NCBI GenBank assembly: GCA_947579665.1 | Contig: OX388348.1 | Span: 3,534,001-3,598,000, forward strand | DNA: 64,000 nucleotides | Direction of reading: 5' to 3' | Source: Sympetrum striolatum | Taxonomy: Eukaryota; Arthropoda; Insecta; Odonata; Libellulidae | Part shown: piece by piece, positions 25,506 through 37,637 of the stretch | Layout of the letters: the number at the start of each line of letters is the position of its first letter | Numbering within the stretch: the stretch's first letter is position 1 | Translations under genes and position numbers: made by a program | Notes under the pieces: model-generated | What the model saw: the letters and a program-made list of their open reading frames with translations, nothing else | Database searches by the model: none | What the model was told of the DNA's origin: nothing

Positions 25506-27984
25506 GGTCAGATAATATGTATTACATAATTGGAGGGAAAAATATCTCCTAAACGAGGATGTATACGAAATATGGATATGGATAAATAGAAATAAATGTT
25601 TCGATGAGATCCATTGCTAAGTTTATTTTATTCTATCTCGTGAAAAAGTTATTTGTAGAATATTTTGCTTTTTTATGCATAAATATCAATTTCTGTAAAT
25701 TGATCGCAACTTTAGGACTTTTAACTTACAACAGGTATTAAAGTTATGAAAAGATTCCGCATTTTTGCTGTTATATCTCCTTATAAAATTATGCTAGTTT
25801 TACCTTTATCATGGGGATGCGAAATATCATCTTTTTTGCAAAAGACGTGCTTGGAAATATAAAAGCGGATTACTTGATCGATAGGATTTGGAAGTAGTTT
25901 GAAGTTGTTCTGATGTAATGTAGAAAACGTCGTGAAAATTTATACTTATTGCAGAGAGATTTCAAAAACATGGCAGATAAAAGAAAAGCCGAATCATTCA
26001 TCTTATTATTCAGTACTACCGAATGATTCGCGTCACTACCCAACAACTTCAACGCTCACCCTGTCGTGAATTTGAGTATCGGAGACTACTTTTCTGAAAG
26101 TAAAATGCTTGGCTGCCACTTTCATAACTAATGTCGAAGGATTTGGTACATTTTCACATGAGGCTTTCATTGGGGATGGCAGAATTTGGTGGTGAAAGTC
26201 TCCATGCTAGTAGGCAAGATTTCAACATTATTATGAATGTGGGTAGATGTGGTACGAATAAAATAAACTAATCTCTCACCGACATTGCTCTTAGACCATT
26301 GCAGACAGATTCCCTTTTGAGGTGCATTCAGTAAGTAAATCTCTCATAATAGAAATTAGCCAAATCTTGCAGGTAGAAAATAGCACGTATTTATTTCATT
26401 TTGGCGATTGAACAAGTTTGAAACGCAGTTTAATTTATAAAATAAAATGTCGCCCCTGAAACTGTCTTTACCTAAATATTGGAATACTTAATAAGAGCCC
26501 TTTCTATCGTCACCATGGGAACCTTTTCTGTGAAAGATATTGGAGTACTTTAAACATTTTTGCAACATTGATGCATTTCATAATTTAATCTTCTTGGTCT
26601 GTTTCTGTGTACTCTCTGAGAGTATGAAAAAATTCCAGCTGAAAATTTACAACTGAAAAAGGAATCCTTGTCTAAATATGGCGTTATTGCCAAGATGGAA
26701 TTCCTTTCATGACACGCTAAAAGTAGAGAAAGAAACATTTTCTTGGCGAATTTTAGTGCTATGTTTTGCCACATAAAATATGTAGGTAGCAAGATCACCC
26801 CAGCGATAAAATTTTACCCATTACAGAAAAAATTCGCACGCCTTTTTGACGTTTGGCCCCAAACCCACCTTTCCACCTTTGGCTCAACTTATTCCTGTCT
26901 TCGCATCCTCTTTTCGTCAGCCAATCCTCATGCCATCTCGAGTCATGAAGAAAAACACGGAACAAAAGAGCATCGCATTCCGCACGACTCCAATTTGCCG
27001 GCGCATTGCCTTTCAATTTCCACCCTTTTTTCCCTGGGAATACGTCGCGGGCGATATCAGAGGCCTTGACCCCGCTCTGAAGCGGTCACACGAGTGGCGG
27101 CGTTTCAGCCGACGTCGGAAACCGCGCTGCAAACACTCCGGGAGGGCGGGGAGATGGGGTGAAACAGTGCTGCCAACCTCTAAACTAGGGATTTTATGGA
27201 AGCACGGTCGACGTCAACTTTGGAATAGCTATCGGAAGTGTTCGGCTTACCATGTCCGCATTTTAATTTAAAGGTATTCGCGCAAGAGATTATTTAATCG
27301 TGAAGCAAGCATATTTAAGAAAAAGTCATGCCACGAACGTAACGATTTTATAAGAGCATAATAGACGCCAACTTCGGAATAATCATCAGAAGTCTTTGAC
27401 TTACCATTCCTCATACTCAACTCTGCAGACTATGGGAGAATATATGAAATCAAGCTACCAATAAATAATAATTTAATCTATTTAAATATTTCATGAGCGA
27501 AATATTATTCACTTTATAGATTATTTACCCCAATAGTGGTGAAGAGATTACAGGCATTCTTTTAGGAAACAAATATTTATATCTGAATTAGCCTATCGAA
27601 AGAGTAGGGACAGACCCTGGGAAGGCTGACAAAGAGCTGCCAACCAATAAGATCATAAATTTATTATTGACGTGAAATACTGTAAAACAGATCTTTTCCC
27701 ATCCCAAGATTAATGTCCTTCTCTAAAATATGAGCCAGTTTTTAGAGAAAGCGATTGTCCCTCGGCCATTTAAGAAGAGTGCTGATAAATGTGTAAAATT
27801 TCTGGTTATGAGCTGGTCAACTCATGCGTAAAAGATTCCTACAAGAGTATAATTAAGTGGAAATATTAGGAGTATTTAATTAAAGATCTATTTGGGTCCA
27901 GGAGAAGTCAATATAGAGACCTTAAGATTTATGATTGAAAATGGTGAAATATCAACTTTCATTGATTTTGGTCACCACCTGGAA
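25506..27984. other. gene-free stretch with a CG-richer island at 26840-27200
   Basis: No gene is recognised. The island at 26840-27200 has overlapping open frames in several phases (up to 141 codons), none with a domain. A 10-bp inverted repeat around CGAATCATTC lies near 25989-26031. Confidence 0.5.
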
Positions 27985-28612
27985 AATATCGATATCTTCG
28001 GCTGAAGCTGGTTATCCTGATTCGTGCTCTTTGCAAAGAGCAAACAGCGGATGTCGAACGTGCTGAAATAAAATAAGAAGCTATAGTTAAGAAACCGGTA
28101 AGATAGAGATGCTGATTACCAATACTGATCTGCAGTGCATACTTTCAGAAGGGAGTTAATGAAGGGACTACAACAAATGTAAAAATTCAAGGAGAATCTC
28201 TTCAAAAAGAAGAGAGAAGGATGTCATTTGTAGGTTTGTCGAACATAGACCGAAATGACTTTGCGGAAGAATAAATTAGAAGCAGCTGAGATGCAGTATT
28301 ACCGGAGTATGATGACAATTAAGTGTACTTACGAGAGTAACTAATTAAACAGTCCGTTGAATTGTAAATTTAAAAAATGTTTGGTAAGAAGACGTAAATA
28401 ATTGATTGTGAACGCTTTGAGGCATAAGAATCTTCTGGAGATTGTATTAGAAGCGACGTTAGAGGGAAGGAATTATGCAGGAAGGCCTTGGTTGGATTAT
28501 AAGAGACAGGTGATGGTTAGAGCGAGGGTTAGGGATTATGAGGAATTAAAGAGATTGGCAGAGAACAAGAAGCCTTGAAAAGCTGCGGGGAAGCAATCTT
28601 CTGACTGTAAAC
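27985..28612 (+). pseudogene. LINE remnant, RT to C-terminus
   Basis: Read on the plus strand, segments in LINE order are visible in shifting frames: LVILIRALCKEQTADVE (about 28012-28062), NVKIQGESLQKEE (about 28175-28216), KLEAAEMQYYRSMM (about 28275-28316), and a terminal block from RHKNLLEIVLEA through GRPWLDY to ELKRLAENKKP (about 28420-28577). A stop and KAAGKQSSD follow. The RT catalytic core is missing and stops separate the pieces, so this is an old, internally deleted copy. The terminal block resembles that at 57345-57600. The clade is not assigned. Confidence 0.65.
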
Positions 28613-31600
28613 CGAGGTTTATGATGAAAGTAAGAAATGCAAGTTGGAAAATAAGGGGAAACTTCATGACAAACAATCTGGCATACAGTCAAATACATAA
28701 AAATGAAGCTCTTTCTCGCTGAGCAGGCATTAGCATTGTTTATTTTGTTATAATTTCCGAATTTTAACTGCAAGCATACACACAAACGCACGACTGTTTA
28801 CAAAAATACATATCAGCCTATTCTGGCTGACATCGAATTTCTTCACGTTTGCTGGATTCATTTTTAAGAGAGATATAAAACCATGAATTTTTACCTATGA
28901 ATAAATAATGTTCGTTTTAATATGTTAACATAAAATCAATGACAATCTACCGTAAAGAAAATTTATTTTGGGAGATTTTGACTAAAAAAAATTATATCAT
29001 TATTAGAGCTGAGATAGAGGGAAAAGATTGTAGTGTAATTTATTGTATCTATAAATAGCCTGTTTGTTACTGAAACTTGAAATATAGCTGAAGCTTAAAC
29101 TTTCAAATTTTACTTAAATTGAAGCTGTAAAACCTATTTCCGTGAATCATTCGTTTTTATGACATCCGATTTTCAGTTTTCTGGCAGTAAAGAAGAAATG
29201 ATAAAGCTAGGATGGTAGAATATTTATCAACCTTAGGCCAGAGTCTACATTTCTCAATTGTTAATCTATTGTAGTAATTATGGAGGGAAATAATGAAGGA
29301 AATCTAAAGCTTTTTGACATGATTTTAAATGATTATGAAATGAGCAAAACCATTACAAAATTTGACCATAAAATGAGGACACGGTTGTGTTATCTATTAA
29401 TTCAAAATACTTGTAGATAGCCCAAATATCGTTGGATTAGAAAATTGAAATTATGTAGTTATTCGGCATTTTCTCTCGATAAGCTATGGATAAATAACGC
29501 AGTAGGTTGTCTTTGAATTAAGTATACATGTGGAGCTTACTACAATATAACATTATTATTTATTCTAAAATTTCTCATAATAATTTTAAGCAAAGGAATG
29601 GAGTAGGAATTCTATGTTTGAATAAGGGAGAAGTTTATACAATTTCAAAATTTCTTTTTCCTTATATTCTTCTGATGTACAGTAATGAATAAATATGTAA
29701 TTATTCAAAAAAGCATTCCAAGGGTGGGTTCGACGCAAAAGCGTTCGCTAATGTCTTTTGCAAACTACTCTTGTAAAACTAGCTGGTATCTGATGTAAGT
29801 CCATGTGTAACAAAGGGTAGCTGAAACAGTAGTATTACGGATGTTAGAAAAAAAGAATGCACAGGAAAACGTAAAGTGGGCTCCACAGAGTGCCCTATCC
29901 ATATTCTGGAAGAGAAGCTTCCATCATCCGAGAGGAGCATCGTGTAGTGCGCAAAACACACTCTACGGATCAACCTCTCTAGAGTTTTATTTACGGCTCT
30001 ACTTTTCTTGTTCTTTTCGTATCTACTCTGTCCTCCGTTTTGCCTTATCCCAACAGCAGTGCATCGGTTGCGTCTGAATTTTCGAGTTGGAATATTCTTT
30101 ATATCGACGGTAAAATCATCCCATTTGTATTGTTTGCTGTGCGTTGTAAAACTTTTTTCTGGTTATTTAGCCTGAGAATCTTCATTTCCTCCGTTTTGCG
30201 AAATTAAGACAAAGTTTCATTCATATCTTTAACAACGTTATCTAGGATGACTGATTCTTAAACCCAGATCCAACGCGTTTTTCAGTCATCAGTTTTTATA
30301 ATATCTACGAACCGAATGATTCTTGTATTCAAATTTCACAAGTAACGTATTCCAAGTACATTTATGCATCGCAAGTACTTAAGAAGTAATTTTAAGATTG
30401 TAAAGTTTGTTTGAATGTGAGGAAAATATTTCATGAGCTTGTACCTGAAAGTTTTAACCTTCATTTTATCAGTAGCTAGAAATCCTTGCTGTATCTTTTT
30501 TCCAATTACCTGACCTACAAATTTGTCGCGTAAAAGTTTTATGCTGACTTCCAAGCGTTATTAAAACTCGTGCAGTAAATCGTGTGATAATGACATCAAA
30601 GGTGTGCATGCGGCAAAGGCCAACCCAAAATTCAGGTTCGTCTTTCTCTTCCCCAAATTCCTACAAATTGCTCTATTTTTCAGTCTTATTTTCGCATCCA
30701 TGCCGAAAAGCCTCAAAAACAACTGGAAAATGAAAAATATGTCCTAATTAGCAATATAAATATTAAAAATTACCTATTTCTTACGGAAGTTGTACGCAGG
30801 ACATTTTATTCGTAAACATCCAGTGCCACTTGCCATGAGCAAAGAGTGACTGCAAACGAATCCACTGATAAATACGTTTATGCTGAAAAAGATGCGGTTT
30901 CGACGGAATATCATTCTCCTTCCAATCGTCATCTGCGGTTGAACACGGCCGTGACGCGGAACGTGTATGCGGTGAAACGCGTCGTAGCGCAAAAAGGAAT
31001 TTGCCGGGCGTATTTTCGCGTTAAAACGTTATTTCCAGGCTCATTTAACGGATTAATTACCGTATATTCTCGCGTGATGGCCGATCTCGTGTTAAAGTAA
31101 AAGCCCTCGTTCGTGGCTAAACGAATATCTCACGGCTTCCTGTTGAAGCCGACCTACATTTTTCTCTCTTCCATTCCACCGCGCTTTTTTCGATTCGGTG
31201 AATAAAGTGCTGAAGAATGCGGCGATCCTCCAATTTGCATTCACTCGAACAAAGCAATGGCCCTTGAATTAGAAAACTATTCTACAGAATACAGATATGC
31301 CATTAAGGTTGTCTGATCTCCAATTTAATTAGAGATGATGGGGGAATTTCCAATGCAGTAATTACGGGAGCGTCAAAATTCTTCGAAATCGTATTCTTTG
31401 AACGATCAATTCTTCAAATAACAATATCCTCGAAAATAGTCTTCTCTCATGAGTCTGAAGCTATTTAGAATTTATATTAAAGGAACTAATTGCATGTGGT
31501 ATTCTCACCGTTAAAAATTTTATCAGAGAATATGAAATTCGAAGCATTGATCATTCAAAATATTTGTTTATGAATAATTTGCCTGCAACCGTAATTAAAC

Positions 31601-32934
31601 AATACATCCTTGAATTATCTAAAAATCCTTCATTGCATTACAAAAATGCAAGCTAATAGATATTTACCGTATCTTGAAAATATTTATGATAATTTTTAAG
31701 TATTACGATAATGAGAAGATTTTTGGGGGCAAGCCTGTGAACAGGATGATGTGTATCTAAACTCAGATTCTTATTTATTAAAGACAAGATCATCCCCGTA
31801 ATATGTAGGTATGTTACCAAATAAAATAGAATAATTATGACCTCTAATCTTAATCAGCTCTAAGCACTCTTATGAATGTTGAAATGCATTTTAAAGTACT
31901 TTTTCTTCTTTAATTACCTTATACAAGAATGTGGCTCCTTTTTCCCCAATGCAATTAGAACAATGCTCGAAAATATCTCTACTTCCTTCTTAGTTTTAAA
32001 TTTGAAACATCCGAAACAAGCTCATGATAACATATTACTGATGAAATAGTATAATTTCTAAATTCCTTTCTTTATTTGAACACGATATTCATTTTCTCTC
32101 TGTGAGATATTAAATAGTTGTTTTCAGTGGAAAAATTTGATAGAAATTTTACATATCTGTTAGGATATGGATTCTCTGTGGATATTAAGGTTTAATAAGA
32201 GAAAGTTTCGAAAGTCGAAATTCAATATAATATGAAAAAGGTGCTGAAATATTTTAGACTTTGAAAGTGTAGCGATTTCCATTCTTTATGACTTTTACCA
32301 TTCAGCTGAGGGTAAGAAAATAAAGTAAATTGAAATCGTACAGCAATAAATAATAAACGCTGTTTCATATTCTAGAAAAATATAAAAATTTTGTATATAT
32401 TGTAGTGGTTGGAAGGTGTTCGTTGCATTTTTTACTTCTGGTTTTGTTCGGATATTTAGCACATTTTGTGATAAACTCCGAACACGAAGTCAGTCGTGTC
32501 CTACCTTTCTTTATCATGAGGTTTGATTAACAGTATCTTCTAAATTAAGAACATTTCCTAATGGAAGCGACCCTCTGTGTATCTTATCCCGTGACTATTT
32601 CCTACTTGTCAGTCTCATCTTCTGACCGAAGAGCTTTCTGAATTAATGAAAATAGAGAATTCCTTCGCAATAGACCAACATTTATCTTTCAGAGAAAAGG
32701 AAAATGATTTATATATAATTTAGATTCTGCTCTGTGTCTGTACAGTTCCAGACACAAATATTCCTAGCGAGATACTCATAGGACGAGTTAAAGTATTCCT
32801 AAATAAAGCTAAAATAGTAATGAATTTGAATCTGATCTTACATCCGACGAATCGGAATTATAAATGCAGTTCTAATTGGAACATCGATTTATACTTCGTA
32901 CTTTTATGCACTTACCCGTACATTAAATATTTTC
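28613..32934. other. gene-free stretch with a CG-richer island near 30860-31250
   Basis: No gene is recognised. Around 30860-31250 CpG is frequent and open frames overlap on both strands without domains. The rest is AT-rich with short frames only. Confidence 0.55.
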
Positions 32935-33515
32935 CTCTATAAACTTCTAGATTCCATTCTGATTATTAGGTTACAATAGATTTGATGGATTAATTAAAAC
33001 AAAACACCCGTAACAATTCGTTAAACAAAACATAAATCATAATTGAAATAATAAATTTTATTTACACATCAAATCACATACCTGCAATCCATAAATTCGA
33101 TATGCGAAGGCGTTACCTCGTGGAAGGCCATTATGAATGAATAAGAACACTAGAAATCTGTGGAAGTGTTCTTCTTCATTCATTATTTATCCATAAGTTA
33201 GTAGATTTCATACTTGATTATGCAATTCGTAAAAATAGCTGTAATGTATTAACGGGAACCAAATCCCCAAACAGTCAAACAAAAAATAAGTCATAATTTT
33301 CGAAATGGAGATAAATTTTATTAAATGATTCCTCTCACTCACATACATCTAGTATGTTCCTCCATAAAATTCTAGATTTCATTCTGAAGCTTCTGTTTGA
33401 TACGTTTAAACAAAAGCGATTGTTTAACTGCAACAAAACCCCCGAAGAGTGCGTTGAACAAAAAACGAATCGTAACCTTGGAAACGGTGGTAAATTTGGC
33501 GGACGCATTTTCTTC
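32935..33515. repeat. three degenerate tandem copies of a unit of about 180-250 bp
   Basis: Landmarks recur in the same order. AAACAAAACATAAATCATAA is near 33024, AAACAAAAAATAAGTCATAA near 33281 and GAACAAAAAACGAATCGTAA near 33456. A string like CTATAAACTTCTAGATTCCA (about 32937) recurs as CATAAAATTCTAGATTTCAT (about 33362), and TAAATTTTATT recurs after each landmark. The copies are strongly diverged; the spacing between the first two is larger because a hairpin lies between them. Confidence 0.6.
33131..33185. repeat. hairpin with 20-bp arms
   Basis: Left arm 33131-33150 and right arm 33166-33185 are reverse complements at 18 of 20 positions, separated by a 15-base loop. The size and near-perfect pairing would allow a compact RNA hairpin, but no expression evidence exists here. 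It could equally be a remnant of a foldback element inserted into the tandem array. Confidence 0.7.
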
Positions 33516-35547
33516 ATGCAAATTGATAATATCTCGGAAAGCGCTTTAAATTTGAACGGAGGGCACCCTCTTCATTCTGGAGATCAATTTTTTAAAGTGA
33601 ATTCGTGCGAAAAAAGATGTTGATGAAGAGTGCTTCCTCGGGCTAAAAGGCCAGAGAATGTCCCTCATGCAAAGACACAACTTCGGTGCGAGTCGCCACA
33701 GTCAGCTGTTTGAACGCCGAGGGCGCCGCGGGAACAAAAAAAGTCTCTCTCTAGAGAAATCTCCAGCGACGATGTCATAAGCTCTCCTTTCATTCCATTC
33801 CAACTACTTCTTGAGGACTTTTTTCCGGACGTCCCTCGGAATGAAAATAAGACGCTTGCATTGGCATTGACACCAATTCCTCAGGGGCGCTAATTTTGAG
33901 AGTCGGCGATTCGTCCGAAATTTAAGCTCGAGTGAAGTTGCCAAGTATCGACTTATTGAGTTGCAATCGATTCATTGAAACAAGATAGCATCGGCCGTTT
34001 CTGTTTCTCGGCCCGTAGAGGCCTTCCCATAAATAAGACGTTAGAATCTTATTTCATAAGTTACAAAAAGGGATTTAGTCTTCAATTGATTCATATAAAA
34101 TATTTGACCGTGCGGATTCGAGCCAATAACATTCCAACTAACTAATTCTATAGACAGCATTCCAACGGAAAGGTTTGAGAAGCACAAAAATTCAGAGGTA
34201 ATAAAAATTCTTAATCTTATAAAATTAATTGAGCTACGCCCTCTTAGATAATGAGTTGAAATATTGTTTGAATAAAAAATGACAAATTTTCTAAAAATTT
34301 ATTTATTTACATAGAAACAATTCTTAAATTATTTAATATCTTGTGTTATATTCCGAAAAGAAAATAGTGGTTAAAGTAGTGATGATTGTTGATATAGATT
34401 CAACCCTTGCCACATTAAAAAAGGAGTTGAAAAGACTCATTTGGTGTTGAAATTTGAAAGGAGTTGAAAAGATTCATTTGGTGAAAATGATTTTAGATGG
34501 TGTTCTTCAGTTCTAGATCTCAAAAACCTAATCAATGATAAACATAATACATTATTTTGTTGAAATGTTGACGTACTTGCAAGTTTGACTTTTCTATTTT
34601 AGTGAAACCAAAGTAACCTAAAATATTCAAATCATAAAATATTGTATAAATTAACTGTTTTCTGGTCTGGTATTATTCTCCATCTTTTTCTGTCCTCAGG
34701 ATAAATTTCAAACTAGTATAAAAATTCTCTAGTTGACTGATATTTATAACAAATATAATTGTATGTCTAAATCACCTGCATTAGCTCGAAATCGAATGTG
34801 TAGTGGCAAATCTATTGTTCAGCTAATATTAACCGATGACAAATCACTAAATTAAATAACAATATGCATATTAAAATAAAGAGTTAATGAAGTGTTCATT
34901 AATTACAGTGTTAGATTTCACAACTCTCGGTATTGGACCATGTTGGTCACCTTTAAAAACTGAAAAATGAATAAGCTTTTCTCTCAGTGATTTTATTCTA
35001 CGAGTTCCAGGGAATTTCCGCGAAATTGCTTTAAATTTTGTATGAATTCTGGTAAATAGGTAAATCCCAAAACTAGCCTGCTTTTGGTGTGAATAATGGA
35101 AATGGAGGTTGCAGGACGTTTGTGGAATATTTTCCGAGTCAATACAACCACAATATTTTTATCACCGACTCGGACACTGTGCTTTCAAGTAAGCAAAACT
35201 TGCTCCAGTGACCCAAAAACATGTAGCTTAGTTGTTGGTTGATTTTTTTCCCATTTCGCTGGTTTGTGTAGGCAAATAAATTAGAAGTATGCAATAAGCG
35301 TCCGGCACGTCATGGCTGTCTCTATATTTTTTTTAGCGTTCTACCTAAAATCAAAATAAAGTCTCGAGTGACGTCTGCTCTTTTTTGATGAAACGGGAGA
35401 TTTTTTCATACATACCTTTAAGCACTGGAATTATTAAACTTCAGGAAGTACATTTGACATCAGAAGAACATGAAATTTATTTTATTGTCCTACGACGAGT
35501 TGTTAAGATTCATATATACGTCATAAATCGTACCATAAATGCTTTAG
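33516..35547. other. gene-free stretch with a short direct repeat
   Basis: No gene is recognised. A two-copy direct repeat lies at 34421-34483 (AAGGAGTTGAAAAGA-TCATTTGGTG, period 37). GC is higher from about 33620 to 34030. A B-box-like string near 34112-34125 on the minus strand lacks a convincing A box. Confidence 0.55.
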
Positions 35548-36328
35548 GGACTTGGAGGTGAGTCGAGGAATACAACTGGTATATCTGATCATATGGGTTT
35601 ACTTAGCTATGTAAATATGCAAAAAACTATTTTCAATGAGGAGGAAAAAGTTATTTATTCAAGAAAATTAAGTAAGGAGTCATTTGCCAAGCTGAATAGC
35701 ATGTTAAGAATTTATGATTGGTCATTTCTTTATAACACCCCTATAAAATATGATTATTTTTCAGATTTTTGGTCTTTATTTATTGACCTTTTAAATTATT
35801 GCATGCCAGAAAAGGCCAGAAAGGTTAAGACTGATACATGTAAAATATCTTGGTTTAATGATGATCTGTTTCACATGAGGGACAGACTGTTAAATGCCTA
35901 TGAACATCTTCATAGAGACTCAAATAAAGACAGAAAAATTGAATACTTAGCATTAAAAAGAGACTATAAGAAAGCCATCAAGAAAGCAAAAATTGAAGCC
36001 AATAATAATTTCATTATAAATTCAAATAATAAAACAAAAGCTTTGTGGAAAGTTATTAAAACTGAAACTAATCATAAAGCAAAGAATATTTCAACTGGCT
36101 TGTCACCAACTATTTTGAATAATTATTTTACTAATGTTATTGAAAATCTTGTAAAAGCTTCAAAAATTCCACAGCATAGTAAAGATCACAGTAAACTTAA
36201 ATTTTCTTGCCAAAAATCATTTTACTTAGAACCAGTCAATGAAAAAGAAATTTGTAATTTAATTTCTGGTCTGAAAAGCAGCAACTGCTGCGATATCTAT
36301 GGGGTGAATTCTAACTTATTAAAAAATA
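35548..36328 (+). pseudogene. LINE ORF2-like protein, 5' part (endonuclease end and linker)
   Basis: The protein starts in the last part of an apurinic-type endonuclease (SDH triad piece at 35584-35592). It then has the linker typical of LINE ORF2: a SWFNDDL block, a lysine-rich stretch with KRDYKKAIKKAKIEANN, an NKTKALWKVIK block, and a segment ending in VNSNLLKN that leads into the reverse transcriptase. There are no internal stops. The frame is broken only by the mariner, which enters at a TA (36327-36328). The reading phase agrees exactly with the 3' part at 37638-39037 if the mariner and one TA are disregarded, so both are halves of one coding region. The true start codon lies in the missing 5' end. 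Confidence 0.88.
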
Positions 36329-36356
36329 CAGGGTGCATTATGAAAGTTATGCACAT
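36329..36356 (+). repeat. mariner left terminal inverted repeat
   Basis: It begins CAGGGTGCATTATGAAAGT directly after the TA at 36327-36328. It is the mirror of 37608-37635 at 26 of 28 positions. Confidence 0.93.
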
Positions 36357-36450
36357 GATTTTATTGTGACGCGACTATCCATAGCAGCGCTCTCGGACCG
36401 GTCGGATAATGTGGTGGATGATCTGCCCTTCAAAACGTGCCTGGTCTTAG

Positions 36451-37564
36451 TTTGCTCCGAGCAGTAGGAGTGGTAGGACCTTTCTTTCCAAGAAGTCTGA
36501 TTTTCGATTGTGTCACGGCGCGATTGAGCGTCCGCTTGAACAGCAGTATGCGATCAAGTTTTGTGTGCAGCTTGGGAAGAATGCAGTGAAAACTTGTCAT
36601 ATGCTTCAAGAGGCCTTTAAAATGAAATGCATTTTGAGATCTCGATGCAGAAGATGGCACAAGGCCTTCAAGGAGGGCCTGGAGGAGGTCACCGACGAGC
36701 CCCGTTCTGGACGTCAAACAACAGCCCGAACCGATGAAAACGTTCAGTGTGTACGCGAGGTTTTGAGTTCAGACCGTCGGTTAAGTATCCAGGCATACGC
36801 TGACACCCTGAACTTGTCAACATTTGCGGTACATGAGATAGTGATGGAGGATTTGCAAATGCGAAAGGTCTGTGCGAAGCTTGTGCCGAAGGTGTTGACG
36901 GAGGTGAAGAAAGAAGTTTGAGTTTTATGCAGTGAAGAATTGTTGAAATTGATCAGAAATGATCCAGGCTCTAATCTAACCGGGGACAAATCCTGGATGT
37001 TCGAGTACAATCCAGAATCCAAGAGGCAGAGCTCCGAGAGGCACACTCAATCTTCTTCCAAACCCAAAAAAGCGCGCATGAGCAAGTCTCGCATCAAAAC
37101 AATGCCTTTTGTCTTCTTTGACGTCCGAGGAATCGTCTATTTTGAGTTTGTACCTTAATGACAAACTGTCAACGCAGCTTTTTACCTGGAGGTGCTCAAG
37201 AGACTGAAACGCCGGGTCGCACGCATCAGGCCTGACATCAAAGACGTCTTCAAGCTCCATCACGACAATGCCCCCAGCCACACGTTCTTCATCGTCAACA
37301 ACTACCTGACCCAGAACAAGACCTCCGTGGTGCCCCAGCTTCCTTACAGCTCTGACTTGGGCTCCATGTGACTTTTTTATGCTCCCCCAATTGAAGAGAG
37401 AGCTGAAGGGAAAGCACTGGGAGTCAGTGGAAAACATTCAAGCTCACGTCACAAGATTCCTGAGAGGCATTCAAGTCGAGGAGTTTCAGGGTGCTTTCCA
37501 GGCATGGCAGAATCGTCTCCGCAAGTGTATTGATGCAGGTGGAGACTATTTTGAAGAATTTTAA
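36451..37564 (+). pseudogene. mariner transposase pseudogene (D,D34D)
   Basis: This family cuts the element out and reinserts it at TA. The N-terminal helix-turn-helix part is visible (EQQYAIKFCVQLGKNAV near 36538-36590, then TDEPRSGRQTT near 36690-36725). The catalytic aspartates are all present: GDKSW (D at 36985-36987), HHDNAPSH (D at 37264-37266) and the CDFF equivalent (D at 37370-37372). The last two are separated by 34 residues once a single-base frameshift near 37363-37369 is allowed for. The frame is broken by stops at 36919-36921, 37156-37158 and 37159-37161, and no ATG precedes the conserved N-terminus. The C-terminal end (37379-37564) is open in the shifted frame. The protein is not made in working form. 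Confidence 0.92.
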
Positions 37565-37607
37565 TCATTTGTACCGATCGGATCAATAAATCTATTTTTT
37601 CCAGAAA

Positions 37608-37635
37608 ATGCGCATTACTTTCATAATGCACCCTG
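37608..37635 (-). repeat. mariner right terminal inverted repeat
   Basis: It ends ACTTTCATAATGCACCCTG, the exact reverse complement of the first 19 bases of the element, and is followed by TA (37636-37637). Confidence 0.93.
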
Positions 37636-37637
37636 TA

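Larger units (their letters stand above)
36329..37635 (+). mobile_element. mariner (Tc1/mariner) transposon, 1307 bp, nested in the LINE
   Basis: The ends are 28-bp terminal inverted repeats with two mismatches (36329-36356 and 37608-37635; outer part CAGGGTGCATTATGAAAGT on both). TA is duplicated outside (36327-36328 and 37636-37637), as mariner transposases require. The length and the D,D34D transposase are standard for the family. The insertion is inside the LINE reading frame, so the LINE arrived first. Confidence 0.95.

Noticed and set aside
26846..27271. 141-codon open frame on the plus strand
   Set aside because: Two other frames overlap it, and the composition explains the lack of stops; no motif is seen.
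34105..34130. B-box-like string on the minus strand
   Set aside because: No convincing A box upstream; at most a very old SINE.
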